This document shows, one piece after another, positions 54,651 through 63,486 of a stretch of DNA of 64,000 nt. Where the stretch lies: NCBI GenBank assembly GCA_947589415.1, contig CANQBP010000001.1:1-64000 (forward strand), written 5' to 3'. The stretch comes from an uncultured Clostridia bacterium (lineage in GTDB: Bacteria; Bacillota; Clostridia; Oscillospirales; Acutalibacteraceae). The position numbers and the translations under genes were made by a program. Under the pieces are notes generated by a model, which saw only the letters and a list, made by a program, of their open reading frames with translations, searched no databases and was not told the origin of the DNA. Position 1 is the first letter of the stretch. Each line of letters opens with the position of its first letter.

Positions 54651-55379
54651 ATGTATAAAAATTACATTTTTGATTTGTACGGTACGTTGGTGGATATTAA
54701 CACCAATGAATGGAAACCGAGTTTGTGGAAGAATATGTCCATGCTGTATTCTTTGGGCGGGGCATCATATACTCCAAAACAGCTTAGAAAAGCATATGGT
54801 GATTATCTTGAAGAGGAAATTAGAAATGTTCCGAAAGAGAAGTATTCTACAAATCCCGAACCCGATATCGTAAACGTTTTCAAAAGGCTGTATGAGGATA
54901 TGGGTGTGGAATGTACCAGATCGACGGCTGAATATACGGGAAGAATTTTCAGAACGCTGTCGATTAAGTATATAAAACTTTATGACGGCGTAAAAGAGTT
55001 GTTTAAAGCAATACGTGATAACGGTGGTAAAATATTTCTGCTGTCAAACGCACAACGTATTTTTACCGAGCCTGAACTGCGTATGCTTGGCATATATGGG
55101 GATTTTGATGATGTCGTGATATCGTCGGATATGGGCTGCGCGAAACCCGATATAATGTTTTATGAACATATTTTGAAAAAACACGGTTTGAATAAGTGCG
55201 AAAGCATTATGATAGGCAATGATTGTACGACTGATATAAAAGGCTCTCATGATGCAGGTCTTGATTCGTTATATCTTCATACCAATCTCTCACCCGAAGT
55301 CAAGGGGGAGCTGCTTTCAAAATATGAGGTGATGAGCGGAAGTCTTTTTGAAGCGAAAAAAATTCTGTTCGGGGATTAA
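54651..55379 (+). CDS. HAD family hydrolase, YjjG/Gph-like
   Basis: A 242-aa haloacid dehalogenase-type phosphatase. Motif I DLYGTLVD (nucleophile Asp; the general acid position is Gly/Thr-flanked Tyr, as in many DxYGT members), motif II LLSNAQR, motif III Lys in AKPDIMFYE and motif IV GNDCTTDIKGSHDAG are present, with a helical C1 cap (~residues 18-95). The YjjG branch dephosphorylates nucleotides, sugars or phosphoglycolate; the substrate is open. The start at 54651 follows GGGGGAGAG. A frame reaching back to 54531 is rejected because it crosses the terminator of the previous gene. Confidence 0.9.
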   Translation: MYKNYIFDLYGTLVDINTNEWKPSLWKNMSMLYSLGGASYTPKQLRKAYGDYLEEEIRNVPKEKYSTNPEPDIVNVFKRLYEDMGVECTRSTAEYTGRIFRTLSIKYIKLYDGVKELFKAIRDNGGKIFLLSNAQRIFTEPELRMLGIYGDFDDVVISSDMGCAKPDIMFYEHILKKHGLNKCESIMIGNDCTTDIKGSHDAGLDSLYLHTNLSPEVKGELLSKYEVMSGSLFEAKKILFGD

Positions 55380-55396
55380 ATTTTAATTTAAAGCCG

Positions 55397-55431
55397 CCTC
55401 CGTTGACCGGTATAATGACCGTCAACGGAGG
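55397..55431 (+). terminator. Hairpin after the HAD gene
   Basis: Perfect 11-bp stem CCTCCGTTGAC/GTCAACGGAGG with weak T tract. Confidence 0.65.
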
Positions 55432-55484
55432 TGTAATTCTATATACTGATGTGTCGAAATATTTAGCGGATATTATATTAAAAC

Positions 55485-55530
55485 ACACAAGCGGTCAACT
55501 CCGTAAAAGGTTGACCGCTTGTGTAATTTT
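55485..55530. terminator. Strong bidirectional terminator
   Basis: 15-bp perfect stem ACACAAGCGGTCAAC/GTTGACCGCTTGTGT (55485-55499 with 55510-55524), AATTTTG flank on the plus strand. It also serves the minus-strand zinc-ribbon gene. Nothing else is seen in 55531-55670. Confidence 0.8.
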
Positions 55531-55670
55531 GTTTCCGTTTAAAAGGATAAGCGTAAAACTACGACTTTGAGAAAACAGATTTTAGAGCCTCTGTTCCGCT
55601 TTTTAACTGATTTTTTTATATCAATTTGTATTTTAAGAAACTCTATGAAGAAACGGCTAAAGTACACCTG

Positions 55671-57911
55671 TTACCTTGTTTTGCTGCTTTCCTCCGATTT
55701 ACTGCTTTCTTCTGCCTTGCTGATTTCTTCCGGTTTACTGCTTACTGCCTCGCTGATTTCTTCCGGCTTACTGCTTCCTTCGGCATTGTTGCTTTCCTCC
55801 GGTTTACTGCTTCCTTCGGCATTGCTGCTTTCCTCCACATTACTGCTCTCTTCGGCATTGCTGCTTTCCTCCGGTTTACTGCTTCCCTCGGTATTGCTGC
55901 TTTCCTCCGCATTACTGCTCTCTTCGGCATTGCTGTTTTCCTCCGCAGGAGCATCGGTATTTTCATTGATATTCGTGTCGTATGTGTAGTCCATAAGGTT
56001 TCTGGTAACAACATTGTTGAATAATGTATTATAATCCGAATATCCGTGCAGATATGCCCACACATTGTCAAAATTTACGGAATTGGTGCAATTAGATCCG
56101 TCGGAATCGAATGACGACTGACCGTCAACGATAACAATTTCACCGAATCTTTCATATGTATAATATGAAACATCGGTTTTTACGGGTTTATTGTTGTTCG
56201 TTCCGTTTACGGTTACATTAACTTTATAAACGACATACACTTCATTTGAATTGTATGACCAACCGTCGCGCTGTTTCGGTCTTAAAATAATTGAACCGGC
56301 ATATTCATAACTTTTTAGTGTGAAAGTTTCATCAGCAGTATCTGCCTTAATAAAGTCCTCGGTTTCACTTTTAAGTGTTGAAAGTGCATCGGCAGGTATA
56401 TCCGCAACGTTGTTTACAACTTCAGCCAATCCGGTTACGGTATATTTCTTTTGTAGAGCTTCCGGTTTCACATAGTAGTTACTTGCAAGATAATCTTCAA
56501 TATCACTTCCGTCGGGAGTATATGCCGTAAGTGTGACTTCATCTCCGTTTGAAAGCATATCGGTCTGATCTAATTCATAGTTAAGATCATAGGAATTATC
56601 GTCAGATATATCAACATTAGCGGTGCCGTTGGGTGATGTGCCGGAAAAGGTAACTGTGACATTACCCTCGTCGAACAAATCAACCGAACTTAAACCCGCA
56701 AGATTTTCAACTGTAAATTCCTTTCCGGAATATTGCAATTCACATTTTACGACTTCATACAAATCCTCTTTTATCGAGTCGCTTATGTCCCATACTGTAT
56801 TTATTTTATCACCGTTTGAAAGATTGGAGTCTTTATCAAGCGAGCAGTTGTCATAAATTTCGTCAAAAAGGTATGAGGAAGCCGGCAAAGAACTGCTTAT
56901 TCCGTATGTCTGGGAGGGATCAACCTTGTAGGTCAGTTTATCCTTCCAGTCCTTTTTAAATTTTTCACTGTCAAATGTCACACTTGCTTTTCCGTATCCG
57001 TCTGCACCGTAATAAGTTACTTCAATATAGTCATCAAGATTAACTGTCGGGGGACGGTTGATTATATTAACTATAACAATTATGGCAATAACCACAACAA
57101 CGGCAGCAGCTCCGACAAAAATCAAAGGTTTAAAGTTAAATGGCTTTTTTACCGTATTGACAGATGACTGCGCAGCCTGATTATATGGTGATGCCGGTAC
57201 AGGGGGAGCAGGTACGTCCGTATTACTTCCGGCTGTCGGAATATATGGTACTGTTGATGTGGGAGCATTGCTGCTGAAAGTCGGAGAAACAGCATTTGCA
57301 GACCGGTCGGAAAGATTTTTGCCGCAGACAGGGCAGAATTTAGCGTCCGGCTTTAAAGCTGCTCCGCAGTCGGGACACTTATTGTCGGAAGTAACGGGCT
57401 TTTGCGTATTGACAGCAGTCTGAACGTCTTTATCCTGTACCTTTTCGGAAAGATTTTTGCCGCAAACGGGACAGAATTTTGCGTCCGGCTTTAAAGCTGC
57501 TCCGCAGTCGGGACATTTATTGTCGGAAGCGACAGACTTTTCAGTATTGACAGCAGTCTGAACGTCTTTATCCTGTACCTTTTCGGAAAGATTTTTGCCG
57601 CAAACGGGACAGAATTTTGCATCGGGCTTTAATTCCGTTCCGCAGTCGGGGCATTTTGAGCCTGCTGTCGAAGTCGTGTTATTTTCGGTATTCGTTGAAT
57701 GAGGTACAGGCATTTCCTTAATTTTATCCGTACTTGCCCCGCAGATAGGGCAGAATTTGGCCCCTGCCTTGATTACAGCCCCGCAATCCGAGCATACCAT
57801 AGTGTCGGAATTTGCTGTATTCGGATCGGCATTTTCCACTTTAGTACCGCAGGTAGGACAAAATTTGGCATCATCTTTAAGTAATGCTGCACAATTTTTA
57901 CATCTTATCAT
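55671..57911 (-). CDS. Multi-zinc-ribbon membrane protein with Ser/Glu-rich tail
   Basis: 746 aa. Five zinc ribbons (CxxC...CPxC) fill residues 1 to ~210: CKNC/CPTC, CSDC/CPIC and three CPDC/CPVC units, the last three in near-identical 46-residue repeats. A Pro/Ser linker, one membrane helix (~265-290, AAAVVVVIAIIVIV) and a large extracytoplasmic part follow, with repeated beta domains (YYGADGYGKASVTFD; NGTANVDISDDNSYD). The end is a ~90-residue S/E/N/K repeat (EESSNAEESS, EGSSKPEE). The ATG at 57911 has GGAGG 7 nt ahead. Topology suggests cytoplasmic zinc ribbons and an outer sensor or stalk. Related to the zinc-ribbon/DUF proteins common in Ruminococcaceae; function unknown. Confidence 0.82.
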   Translation of the reverse strand: MIRCKNCAALLKDDAKFCPTCGTKVENADPNTANSDTMVCSDCGAVIKAGAKFCPICGASTDKIKEMPVPHSTNTENNTTSTAGSKCPDCGTELKPDAKFCPVCGKNLSEKVQDKDVQTAVNTEKSVASDNKCPDCGAALKPDAKFCPVCGKNLSEKVQDKDVQTAVNTQKPVTSDNKCPDCGAALKPDAKFCPVCGKNLSDRSANAVSPTFSSNAPTSTVPYIPTAGSNTDVPAPPVPASPYNQAAQSSVNTVKKPFNFKPLIFVGAAAVVVVIAIIVIVNIINRPPTVNLDDYIEVTYYGADGYGKASVTFDSEKFKKDWKDKLTYKVDPSQTYGISSSLPASSYLFDEIYDNCSLDKDSNLSNGDKINTVWDISDSIKEDLYEVVKCELQYSGKEFTVENLAGLSSVDLFDEGNVTVTFSGTSPNGTANVDISDDNSYDLNYELDQTDMLSNGDEVTLTAYTPDGSDIEDYLASNYYVKPEALQKKYTVTGLAEVVNNVADIPADALSTLKSETEDFIKADTADETFTLKSYEYAGSIILRPKQRDGWSYNSNEVYVVYKVNVTVNGTNNNKPVKTDVSYYTYERFGEIVIVDGQSSFDSDGSNCTNSVNFDNVWAYLHGYSDYNTLFNNVVTRNLMDYTYDTNINENTDAPAEENSNAEESSNAEESSNTEGSSKPEESSNAEESSNVEESSNAEGSSKPEESNNAEGSSKPEEISEAVSSKPEEISKAEESSKSEESSKTR
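55680..55945 (-). repeat. Ser/Glu repeat tail of the zinc-ribbon protein
   Basis: Degenerate in-frame units coding EESSNAEESS, EGSSKPEE and related patterns. Similar in style to the ESSDIE repeat of the 5'-nucleotidase at 11.3 kb, though the codon pattern differs. Confidence 0.8.
57319..57735 (-). repeat. 138-bp tandem repeat inside the zinc-ribbon gene
   Basis: Equivalent bases recur at 57321, 57459 and 57597, an exact 138-bp period (46 codons). The copies are almost identical, including the linker coding EKVQDKDVQTAVNT, which implies recent duplication. Confidence 0.85.
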
Positions 57912-58044
57912 TATTATTCCTCCAGTCTGTATATTTCGTGTCCGGTTGACACTTTCTAATATTATAAAGTTAATCCGTTTATTAGTCAAGACTTTAGGCG
58001 AAAAAACTCGAAACAGCCTAAGTTATGCATATATTTGCAGTATA

Positions 58045-58857
58045 TTATTTTGATATTTCGTTAATATCCCCGAAACTGTAACCCATATCCTCCCACTTGG
58101 AAAGAAGTTCATCAAGAATTTCGGAATTTGTCTTAGATGTGCTATGCAAAAGAACAACAGCACCGTTGTGTATTCTCGGTATCAGTTTATCCATAGCTTC
58201 ATCTTTTGACGGTTGATTATCATTATACCAGTCTACATAAGCAAGACTCCAGAATATTGTGGTATATCCGAGCTGCTGTGCCATTTTCAGATTATTTTCG
58301 CTGTATTTTCCCTGCGGGGGACGATAAAATTTTTTCATTTTTTCACCTGTTGTTTCCTCATACAGTTTTTCTAATTTTTTCAGTTCGGTTTCAAATGCCG
58401 AACTGTCGGAAATTTGTGACATATCGGGGTGGGTGTAGGTATGGTTTCCGACGGTATGACCTTCACTGACCATACGTTTTACGATTTCGGGTGATGTTTC
58501 TATAAAGTTACCTACAAGGAAGAATGTTGCTTTTGCATTATGTTTTTTCAATACGTCCAAAATATGTTCGGTATATCCGTTTTCATATCCCGCATCGAAT
58601 GTGAGGTAGATTCTTTTCTTTGACGTATCTCCGACATAATAGGCGTTATAATTTTTAAGTTGAGATGCTGTTGCATTTCCAACGGGTGCAGCTCCCTCCG
58701 TTTGAAAGCTCAATCCCCAGTTTACGTCTGCCGCAACTTCACTTGCCGCATTGTGATAAATTCCGCTGCCTGAGATTGCAGCCGCTGTCATCAGCACGAC
58801 AGCCGACAGTACAGCAGCAATAGTTTTTTTGCCGAAAATTATATACAAATAAACCAC
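58045..58857 (-). CDS. pdaA: Delta-lactam-biosynthetic de-N-acetylase PdaA
   Basis: Polysaccharide deacetylase that makes muramic-delta-lactam in spore cortex peptidoglycan, needed for germination. A signal peptide (about residues 9-33, AAVLSAVVLMTAAAISG) is followed by the PdaA-specific NWGLSFQTEG...PVGNAT lead and the NodB domain: YLTFDAGYENGYT (motif 1; TFDAGY is the PdaA form), NHTYTHPDM (metal His pair), FYRPPQGKY and LLHSTSKTN. 270 aa is the family length. Start choice is open: GTG at 58857 overlaps the AAAGGCGGTG ribosome binding site, and TTG at 58848 is an alternative. Confidence 0.92.
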   Translation of the reverse strand: MVYLYIIFGKKTIAAVLSAVVLMTAAAISGSGIYHNAASEVAADVNWGLSFQTEGAAPVGNATASQLKNYNAYYVGDTSKKRIYLTFDAGYENGYTEHILDVLKKHNAKATFFLVGNFIETSPEIVKRMVSEGHTVGNHTYTHPDMSQISDSSAFETELKKLEKLYEETTGEKMKKFYRPPQGKYSENNLKMAQQLGYTTIFWSLAYVDWYNDNQPSKDEAMDKLIPRIHNGAVVLLHSTSKTNSEILDELLSKWEDMGYSFGDINEISK

Positions 58858-58930
58858 CGCCTTTAAATTGTTAATTTATATGAGGTTTACCGATAAAATA
58901 TTACTTATAAAATTTTTGATAAGCATTAAC

Positions 58931-58973
58931 AAAAAAGCTGCCGTATATCCGTATGGGGATAAATACAGCAGCT
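58931..58973 (-). terminator. Terminator after the YbjN-like gene
   Basis: AGCTGC-GTATaTCC type stem (58936-58950 with 58958-58973, two mismatches), ending on the minus strand in TTTTTTG. Confidence 0.8.
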
Positions 58974-58989
58974 CAAGTATTGTCAATAT

Positions 58990-59445
58990 TCAGTTTTCGT
59001 CATAAACATCATCACTTTTAGCAAGTATTTTCAGTTTGGGATAATATTCGTCAATAATATCGGCAGAGGTCGAAAGCATATATTCAAAAATTGTATCATT
59101 AACTTGTGTTTCATAAAAACTGCACGTCATTTTAAAATACAAAAGATTATTTTTGATATCCATACAAAAAGAGCCGTCGTCAAGAGTACTGTTTATCATA
59201 CATAAGGCAAGAGCCATATCGGCAGTTTTTTCACTGCTTATTTCCACGGGCAGAGGGGAGTAAAGGGTAATAAGCATTTTTGAGGGGTTAATGGTAAAGC
59301 GGAAGCTGATCTCTATTTCATTTCCCCCGACTCTGCATATAACACAAAGTTTTTCGTCCTCACGGTTATATCTGATATCATTCCTTTCAAGAGTTCTGCA
59401 AAGAGTCATATAATTTTTCCATGATTTTGTTGTGGTTATTGTCAT
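58990..59445 (-). CDS. YbjN-like (CesT-fold) protein
   Basis: A 151-aa cytoplasmic protein whose pattern resembles YbjN/secretion-chaperone-like folds: a short N-terminal helix, a curved sheet (EIEISFRFTINPSKMLITLYSPLPVEI), then MALALCMINSTLDDGSFCMDIKNNLLYFKM and a C-terminal helix. This class usually acts as a chaperone or regulator, but no function is known for this member. The ATG at 59445 follows GAGGAGG by 6 nt; TTG at 59448 is too close. It is monocistronic with a terminator. Confidence 0.55.
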   Translation of the reverse strand: MTITTTKSWKNYMTLCRTLERNDIRYNREDEKLCVICRVGGNEIEISFRFTINPSKMLITLYSPLPVEISSEKTADMALALCMINSTLDDGSFCMDIKNNLLYFKMTCSFYETQVNDTIFEYMLSTSADIIDEYYPKLKILAKSDDVYDEN

Positions 59446-59521
59446 CAATTTCCTCCTCAGTAATTAAAATAAAATATTCCGATAGTCATTATATCATATG
59501 TTATCTGCGGAAATAAGCGAA

Positions 59522-60826
59522 TTAAAGGGTGTGCTTATCGTATGATAAAATGATTTTCCTCATATCGGACGCAAGATAAAGCGAGCCGAAAACAATGATC
59601 ACGTCATCTTTTCCTGCTTTTGACAAAGCCGACATAAACGCTTCTTTAAGGTCATCAAAGGGCATAACGCACGGACAGTATTTTTTTACTGTTTCAGCTA
59701 ATTCTTTAGAAGGCATTTTTCGGGGATTATTCGGAGTAACCGTAATTATTTCCTCGAACTTCGGCAGGATTACAGACAGTGAGTTTTCAATATCCTTATC
59801 GGCAAGCATACCTACAATTCCGATTTTTCGTTTATCACTTAAATATCTGTCAATAGTATCGGAAAGTGCCTTTGTGCCTCCGGGGTTATGTGCTCCGTCA
59901 AGAAAAATTAGTGGGGAGTTTCCTAAAAGCTCCATTCGTGCGGGAAATCTTACACTTTCAAGACCGGTTAAAACTGCCGAGTCGGGTATATTACAGCCCT
60001 GTTCCCGCAGAATACCGATAGTACAAAGAGCCGTAACGGCATTTTTTACCTGATGTTCGCCCAAGAGTCGGATTTTTATACGCAGGTCATTGTTATCAAG
60101 CCGATAATCAAATGTTGTGCCCGAAATATTCGATGAAATTATTTTTGCCTCATCGAAATTTGCGATTACCAATTTATTGTTTCTCCCTTTAGCCGTTTGG
60201 CATATTACTTCCATAGCATCTTTTTTTTGACTGCCATAGGCAACGGTTATCCCGTCGGGTTTTATTATACCGCATTTCTCAAATGCTATTTTTGCATAGG
60301 TATCACCGAGAATTTTTGTATGGTCAAGGGAAATTGACGTTATAACGGACACTAACGGAGTGTCGATAATATTTGTTGCATCAAACCGCCCGCCAAGACC
60401 TGTTTCAAGCACAACGATATCACATTTTTCCCGAACATACCACATAAGGGCAACTGCAAAAACAAATTCAAATTCCGTTATAACTTTACCCTCACTTTTC
60501 ATCTGCTCGGCAATCGGGAAAAGTTGTTCCGTAATATCCGCAAGTACTTCCGGCGGTATCATTTTTCCGTCGATCATAAATCTTTCACGAAAATCAAGAA
60601 CGAACGGGGAGATGAATAATCCTGTTTTATATCCCGAATCGGTCAATACGGAAGATATAAAGGAGCAGGTGCTTCCTTTACCGTTTGTCCCGGCTACATG
60701 GACAAATTTAAGTTTTTTATCAGGTGAGCCTATTCTTTTAATAAATTCTCCTATACGTTCAAGTCCCGGCTGACTTCCGAAAATAAGAAGAGAATTGATT
60801 TTTTCCACCGCTTCATTATATGTCAT
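59522..60826 (-). CDS. folC: Folylpolyglutamate synthase / dihydrofolate synthase
   Basis: Adds glutamate to folates (and possibly to dihydropteroate); 434 aa of the Mur-ligase fold. The P-loop VAGTNGKGSTCSFI, the FISPFVLDFRERF loop, FEFVFAVALMW, VLETGLGGRFDATNI, SISLDHTKILG, the FPARMELLG segment and LDGAHNPGGTKAL are all present. The start is ATG at 60826 with AGGAGA 8 nt ahead; the frame stays open for 75 more codons, but these are not FolC-like and overlap the promoter. It is divergent from the decarboxylase gene. Confidence 0.95.
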   Translation of the reverse strand: MTYNEAVEKINSLLIFGSQPGLERIGEFIKRIGSPDKKLKFVHVAGTNGKGSTCSFISSVLTDSGYKTGLFISPFVLDFRERFMIDGKMIPPEVLADITEQLFPIAEQMKSEGKVITEFEFVFAVALMWYVREKCDIVVLETGLGGRFDATNIIDTPLVSVITSISLDHTKILGDTYAKIAFEKCGIIKPDGITVAYGSQKKDAMEVICQTAKGRNNKLVIANFDEAKIISSNISGTTFDYRLDNNDLRIKIRLLGEHQVKNAVTALCTIGILREQGCNIPDSAVLTGLESVRFPARMELLGNSPLIFLDGAHNPGGTKALSDTIDRYLSDKRKIGIVGMLADKDIENSLSVILPKFEEIITVTPNNPRKMPSKELAETVKKYCPCVMPFDDLKEAFMSALSKAGKDDVIIVFGSLYLASDMRKIILSYDKHTL

Positions 60827-60874
60827 TTCATTTTCTCCTATTCCCAATAATACTGATGTTGTAACAGCAATACT

Positions 60875-60903
60875 ATTATACATCAGATAACATAATAATG
60901 CAA
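60875..60903 (-). promoter_or_regulatory. Promoter of folC
   Basis: Minus-strand TTGCAT (plus 60898-60903), 17-nt spacer, TATAAT (plus 60875-60880). Confidence 0.65.
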
Positions 60904-61009
60904 CGAGGATAAAATGAACTATACAAAAAAATGTGCAAAAAATTACTTGATTGATTATGATTATTGATGATAAAATAATATCCGAACTATTATGAAAGGA
61001 AATACGGTT

Positions 61010-62335
61010 ATGGAAGAAAAAACACCGCTTTACAGCAGACTGGTCGAACATAATATGCTTAACAGGTCATCATTTCATACACCCGGACACAAATGCGGAA
61101 ATTTTTTTGACGGCAGTATGATTTCTCTTGATTATACGGAGCTGCCCGATACGGACGCATTATATGAAGCTGACGATGTTATTCTTAAAACCGAAATACG
61201 TGCGGCGAAACTTTTCGGAGCATACAGGAGCATTATATCTGCGGGGGGGTGTTCCCTTGCAATACAGACTATGCTGAAGATATCATCGGAAAGCGGGGGG
61301 AAGTTGTTATGTGCAAGAAATGCGCATAGGAGTGCCGTAAACGCTATTGCACTTCTCGGAATTGAGCCGGTTTGGATATCACCGGACGGGGGAAACGGTT
61401 TTACGGGCAGGATTTCACCTGAAAGGGTAGAGGAAATATTAAGTGTCGACAGTACTATAACTGCGTGTTATATAACCTCTCCGAGTTATTATGGAGAAAT
61501 AAGCGATATTCCGGCAATATCGAAAATATGCCGAAAACATGGTACGATACTGCTTGTTGATAATGCTCACGGTTCGCATCTTGCGTTTTTGCATAAAAAT
61601 CTCCACCCGATTTCAAACGGTGCAGATATGTCCGCCTGTTCACTTCATAAAACATTGCCGGTTCTGACCGGAGGTGCTTTGCTTAATATAGCCAATGATA
61701 AACTTGCGGAAAGCGCAAAAGATGCGATGGCTCTTTTCGGTTCAACAAGTCCCTCTTATATTATAATGAGTTCAATAGATTTGTGTGTTAATTATATGTT
61801 TAATGAAGGTAAAAAAGCATATACGGACTGCGAAAAGAGGGTCGGGTCATTGAAACGGCTCGCATGGGAAAGGGGAATAAAACAACCCGACGGGTTGAGC
61901 GATCCTTTGCGTATAACTCTCAATACGGCATCGGTAGGTCTTGTCGGGGAAAAACAGGCAGAATATTTTGAGGAACACGGAATAGATTGTGAATTTTGTG
62001 ACGGCGAAAATGCAGTATTTATATGTACGCCGTTTAACAGCGACAGGGATTTTAACAGACTTGAAAGAGCAATAAAAGAAATCCCCATAAAAAATAGTGT
62101 GCAATACAAGATTATTACAGCGGAAGAACCTGTAAAAAAATTATCCGTTAGAGAAGCAGTGCTGCTGCCTAATGAAATTGTTAAAACAGAAAATTCCGTG
62201 GGCAGGATAGCAGCAAATACAGCTTGTCCGTGTCCGCCGGGAATACCTTTGATTATGCCGGGGGAGGTAATAAGCAGGGGAATTGCGGAAAGAATTTTTG
62301 AGTCGGGTATAATGACAGTAAAAGTTGTAAAATAA
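61010..62335 (+). CDS. Orn/Lys/Arg decarboxylase family protein
   Basis: A 441-aa PLP enzyme of the fold-type I decarboxylase family (YaaO/SpeA-like, the short form without the receiver-like wing domain). FHTPGHKCG, TDALYEADDVI, GCSLAIQTML, VDNAHGSHLAF and ACSLHKTLPVLTGGALL (Schiff-base Lys in SLHKT) are intact. It probably makes agmatine, cadaverine or putrescine. In many Firmicutes this gene adjoins tmk; here they are 36 kb apart. The ATG at 61010 has AAAGGA 9 nt upstream; the ATG at 60992 lies in front of that site. Confidence 0.9.
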   Translation: MEEKTPLYSRLVEHNMLNRSSFHTPGHKCGNFFDGSMISLDYTELPDTDALYEADDVILKTEIRAAKLFGAYRSIISAGGCSLAIQTMLKISSESGGKLLCARNAHRSAVNAIALLGIEPVWISPDGGNGFTGRISPERVEEILSVDSTITACYITSPSYYGEISDIPAISKICRKHGTILLVDNAHGSHLAFLHKNLHPISNGADMSACSLHKTLPVLTGGALLNIANDKLAESAKDAMALFGSTSPSYIIMSSIDLCVNYMFNEGKKAYTDCEKRVGSLKRLAWERGIKQPDGLSDPLRITLNTASVGLVGEKQAEYFEEHGIDCEFCDGENAVFICTPFNSDRDFNRLERAIKEIPIKNSVQYKIITAEEPVKKLSVREAVLLPNEIVKTENSVGRIAANTACPCPPGIPLIMPGEVISRGIAERIFESGIMTVKVVK

Positions 62336-62337
62336 TT

Positions 62338-62380
62338 CTGCCGATAACTCCCCTAACGGTATTATCGGCAGTACACTTAT
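62338..62380. terminator. Terminator between the decarboxylase and flavodoxin genes
   Basis: 9-bp stem CTGCCGATA/TATCGGCAG (62338-62346 with 62363-62371), then TTATTTTTATTTT on the plus strand. Confidence 0.65.
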
Positions 62381-62429
62381 TTTTATTTTCGGTAATGACC
62401 TCTGTTTAAGACGATAGAGGCTTGAATTT

Positions 62430-62852
62430 TTATACAAGGGAAGCTCCGAGTTCCTCACATTTTGCGAGTCCTTCGCCGTCGGGAGTTTCATTTACGATAA
62501 GACTATCCGACACAAGTTCTGCTCCTGCTTTTTTACAGTTTTCTTCCCATATACGCATCCATTCGCCGTCACCCCAACCGTATGAGCCGAATAATGCAAT
62601 TTTTTTGCCCGAAAGCATATCGGTCAGGGAGTCAAACATAGGCTGAAATTCGGTATCTTCAAGTTCTTCTGCACCCATAGCCGGACAACCGAAAGCAACT
62701 GTGTCATATGAATCAAGCATATCAGCATTAAACTCTGATGGTGTAAACAAATCGGTTTCTGCACCGCTATCCTTTGCTCCTTTTACAACAGCCTTCGCCA
62801 TAGCCTCGGTGTTGCCCGTACCACTCCAATATACGACCGCTATTTTACTCAT
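62430..62852 (-). CDS. Flavodoxin
   Basis: A 140-aa short-chain FMN protein replacing ferredoxin in low-potential electron transfer, typically when iron is scarce. The phosphate loop WSGTGNTEAM, FGCPAMGAEELEDTEF and FGSYGWGDGEWM give the FMN-binding set (Trp and Tyr stacking positions). Third gene of the operon with DUF2325 and DUF3793 genes, 43 nt after the latter. Its place behind operator-like palindromes supports iron-responsive control; this is inference. Confidence 0.94.
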   Translation of the reverse strand: MSKIAVVYWSGTGNTEAMAKAVVKGAKDSGAETDLFTPSEFNADMLDSYDTVAFGCPAMGAEELEDTEFQPMFDSLTDMLSGKKIALFGSYGWGDGEWMRIWEENCKKAGAELVSDSLIVNETPDGEGLAKCEELGASLV

Positions 62853-62895
62853 TTACAACAATCCTTTCAAAAATATATTTTTTATACCTGCCGCA

Positions 62896-63447
62896 TCAAT
62901 ACGACACTGCAAGCATATCTGCCGTAAAACCTTTTTTGTTAAGGGAACAGCAAAGCTCTGTACATTTTTTATATTTTTCAAAGAGCTGCTTTGCCTTAAC
63001 CTCGTCACCGTAAACTTTCCAACAGCCTACACATTTGCAGCCGTTGGCATTATTTTTAATAAACCCCCACACATCTTCGGGCGGGTATCCGAGAAATAAG
63101 CCTATTTCATGTGGAAAATCCTTGTTTTTCTCAAGTCTTTGTATAAGTCTTATGATACATTTGTTTATACTGTTGCACGAATATCCTAAGTTTTTAAGCA
63201 GACTTTGAGCAAGGTCTTTTTCCAGATCCTTTTTTAAAAGAGAGGGTCTGTAAACATAAATAAGAGTACTTCCGTTATGTCTTCTCAACGGTACGATTCT
63301 CATGCCTTTTGAAACAAGACGTTCGTTAAGACTTTTAATATAACTGATCTCGGATTTTTCGTTTTTAAATCGGCAGGTAAACATATTACCCGTTTTGATC
63401 CCTAAAATAGTGGGGGAACAATGCCGCACGAATAATTCGTCAGACAC
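62896..63447 (-). CDS. DUF3793 family protein
   Basis: A 183-aa cytoplasmic protein of the DUF3793 family. Landmarks are HCSPTILGIKTGNMF, LNERLVSKGMRIVPLRR, IYVYRP, HEIGLFLGYPPEDVWGFIKN and GCKCVGCWKVYGDEVKA, with several conserved cysteines. The family is unstudied, but its genes sit with feoB, flavodoxin or DUF2325 genes in clostridia, so a role in iron metabolism is likely. The start is GTG at 63447 behind the long ribosome binding site AAAGGAGGTGA. 39 nt after the DUF2325 gene. Confidence 0.88.
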   Translation of the reverse strand: MSDELFVRHCSPTILGIKTGNMFTCRFKNEKSEISYIKSLNERLVSKGMRIVPLRRHNGSTLIYVYRPSLLKKDLEKDLAQSLLKNLGYSCNSINKCIIRLIQRLEKNKDFPHEIGLFLGYPPEDVWGFIKNNANGCKCVGCWKVYGDEVKAKQLFEKYKKCTELCCSLNKKGFTADMLAVSY

Positions 63448-63486
63448 CGCCTCACCTCCTTTAACAGTACGGTTTAAATAGCTTGT

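Noticed and set aside
57319-57735. Regular direct repeats that could suggest a CRISPR array
   Set aside because: The 138-bp period is a whole number of codons inside a zinc-ribbon gene, copies have no unique spacers, and no cas genes are present.
60827-61051. 75-codon N-terminal extension of FolC
   Set aside because: Covers the folC promoter and is not FolC-like; ATG at 60826 has AGGAGA at the right distance.
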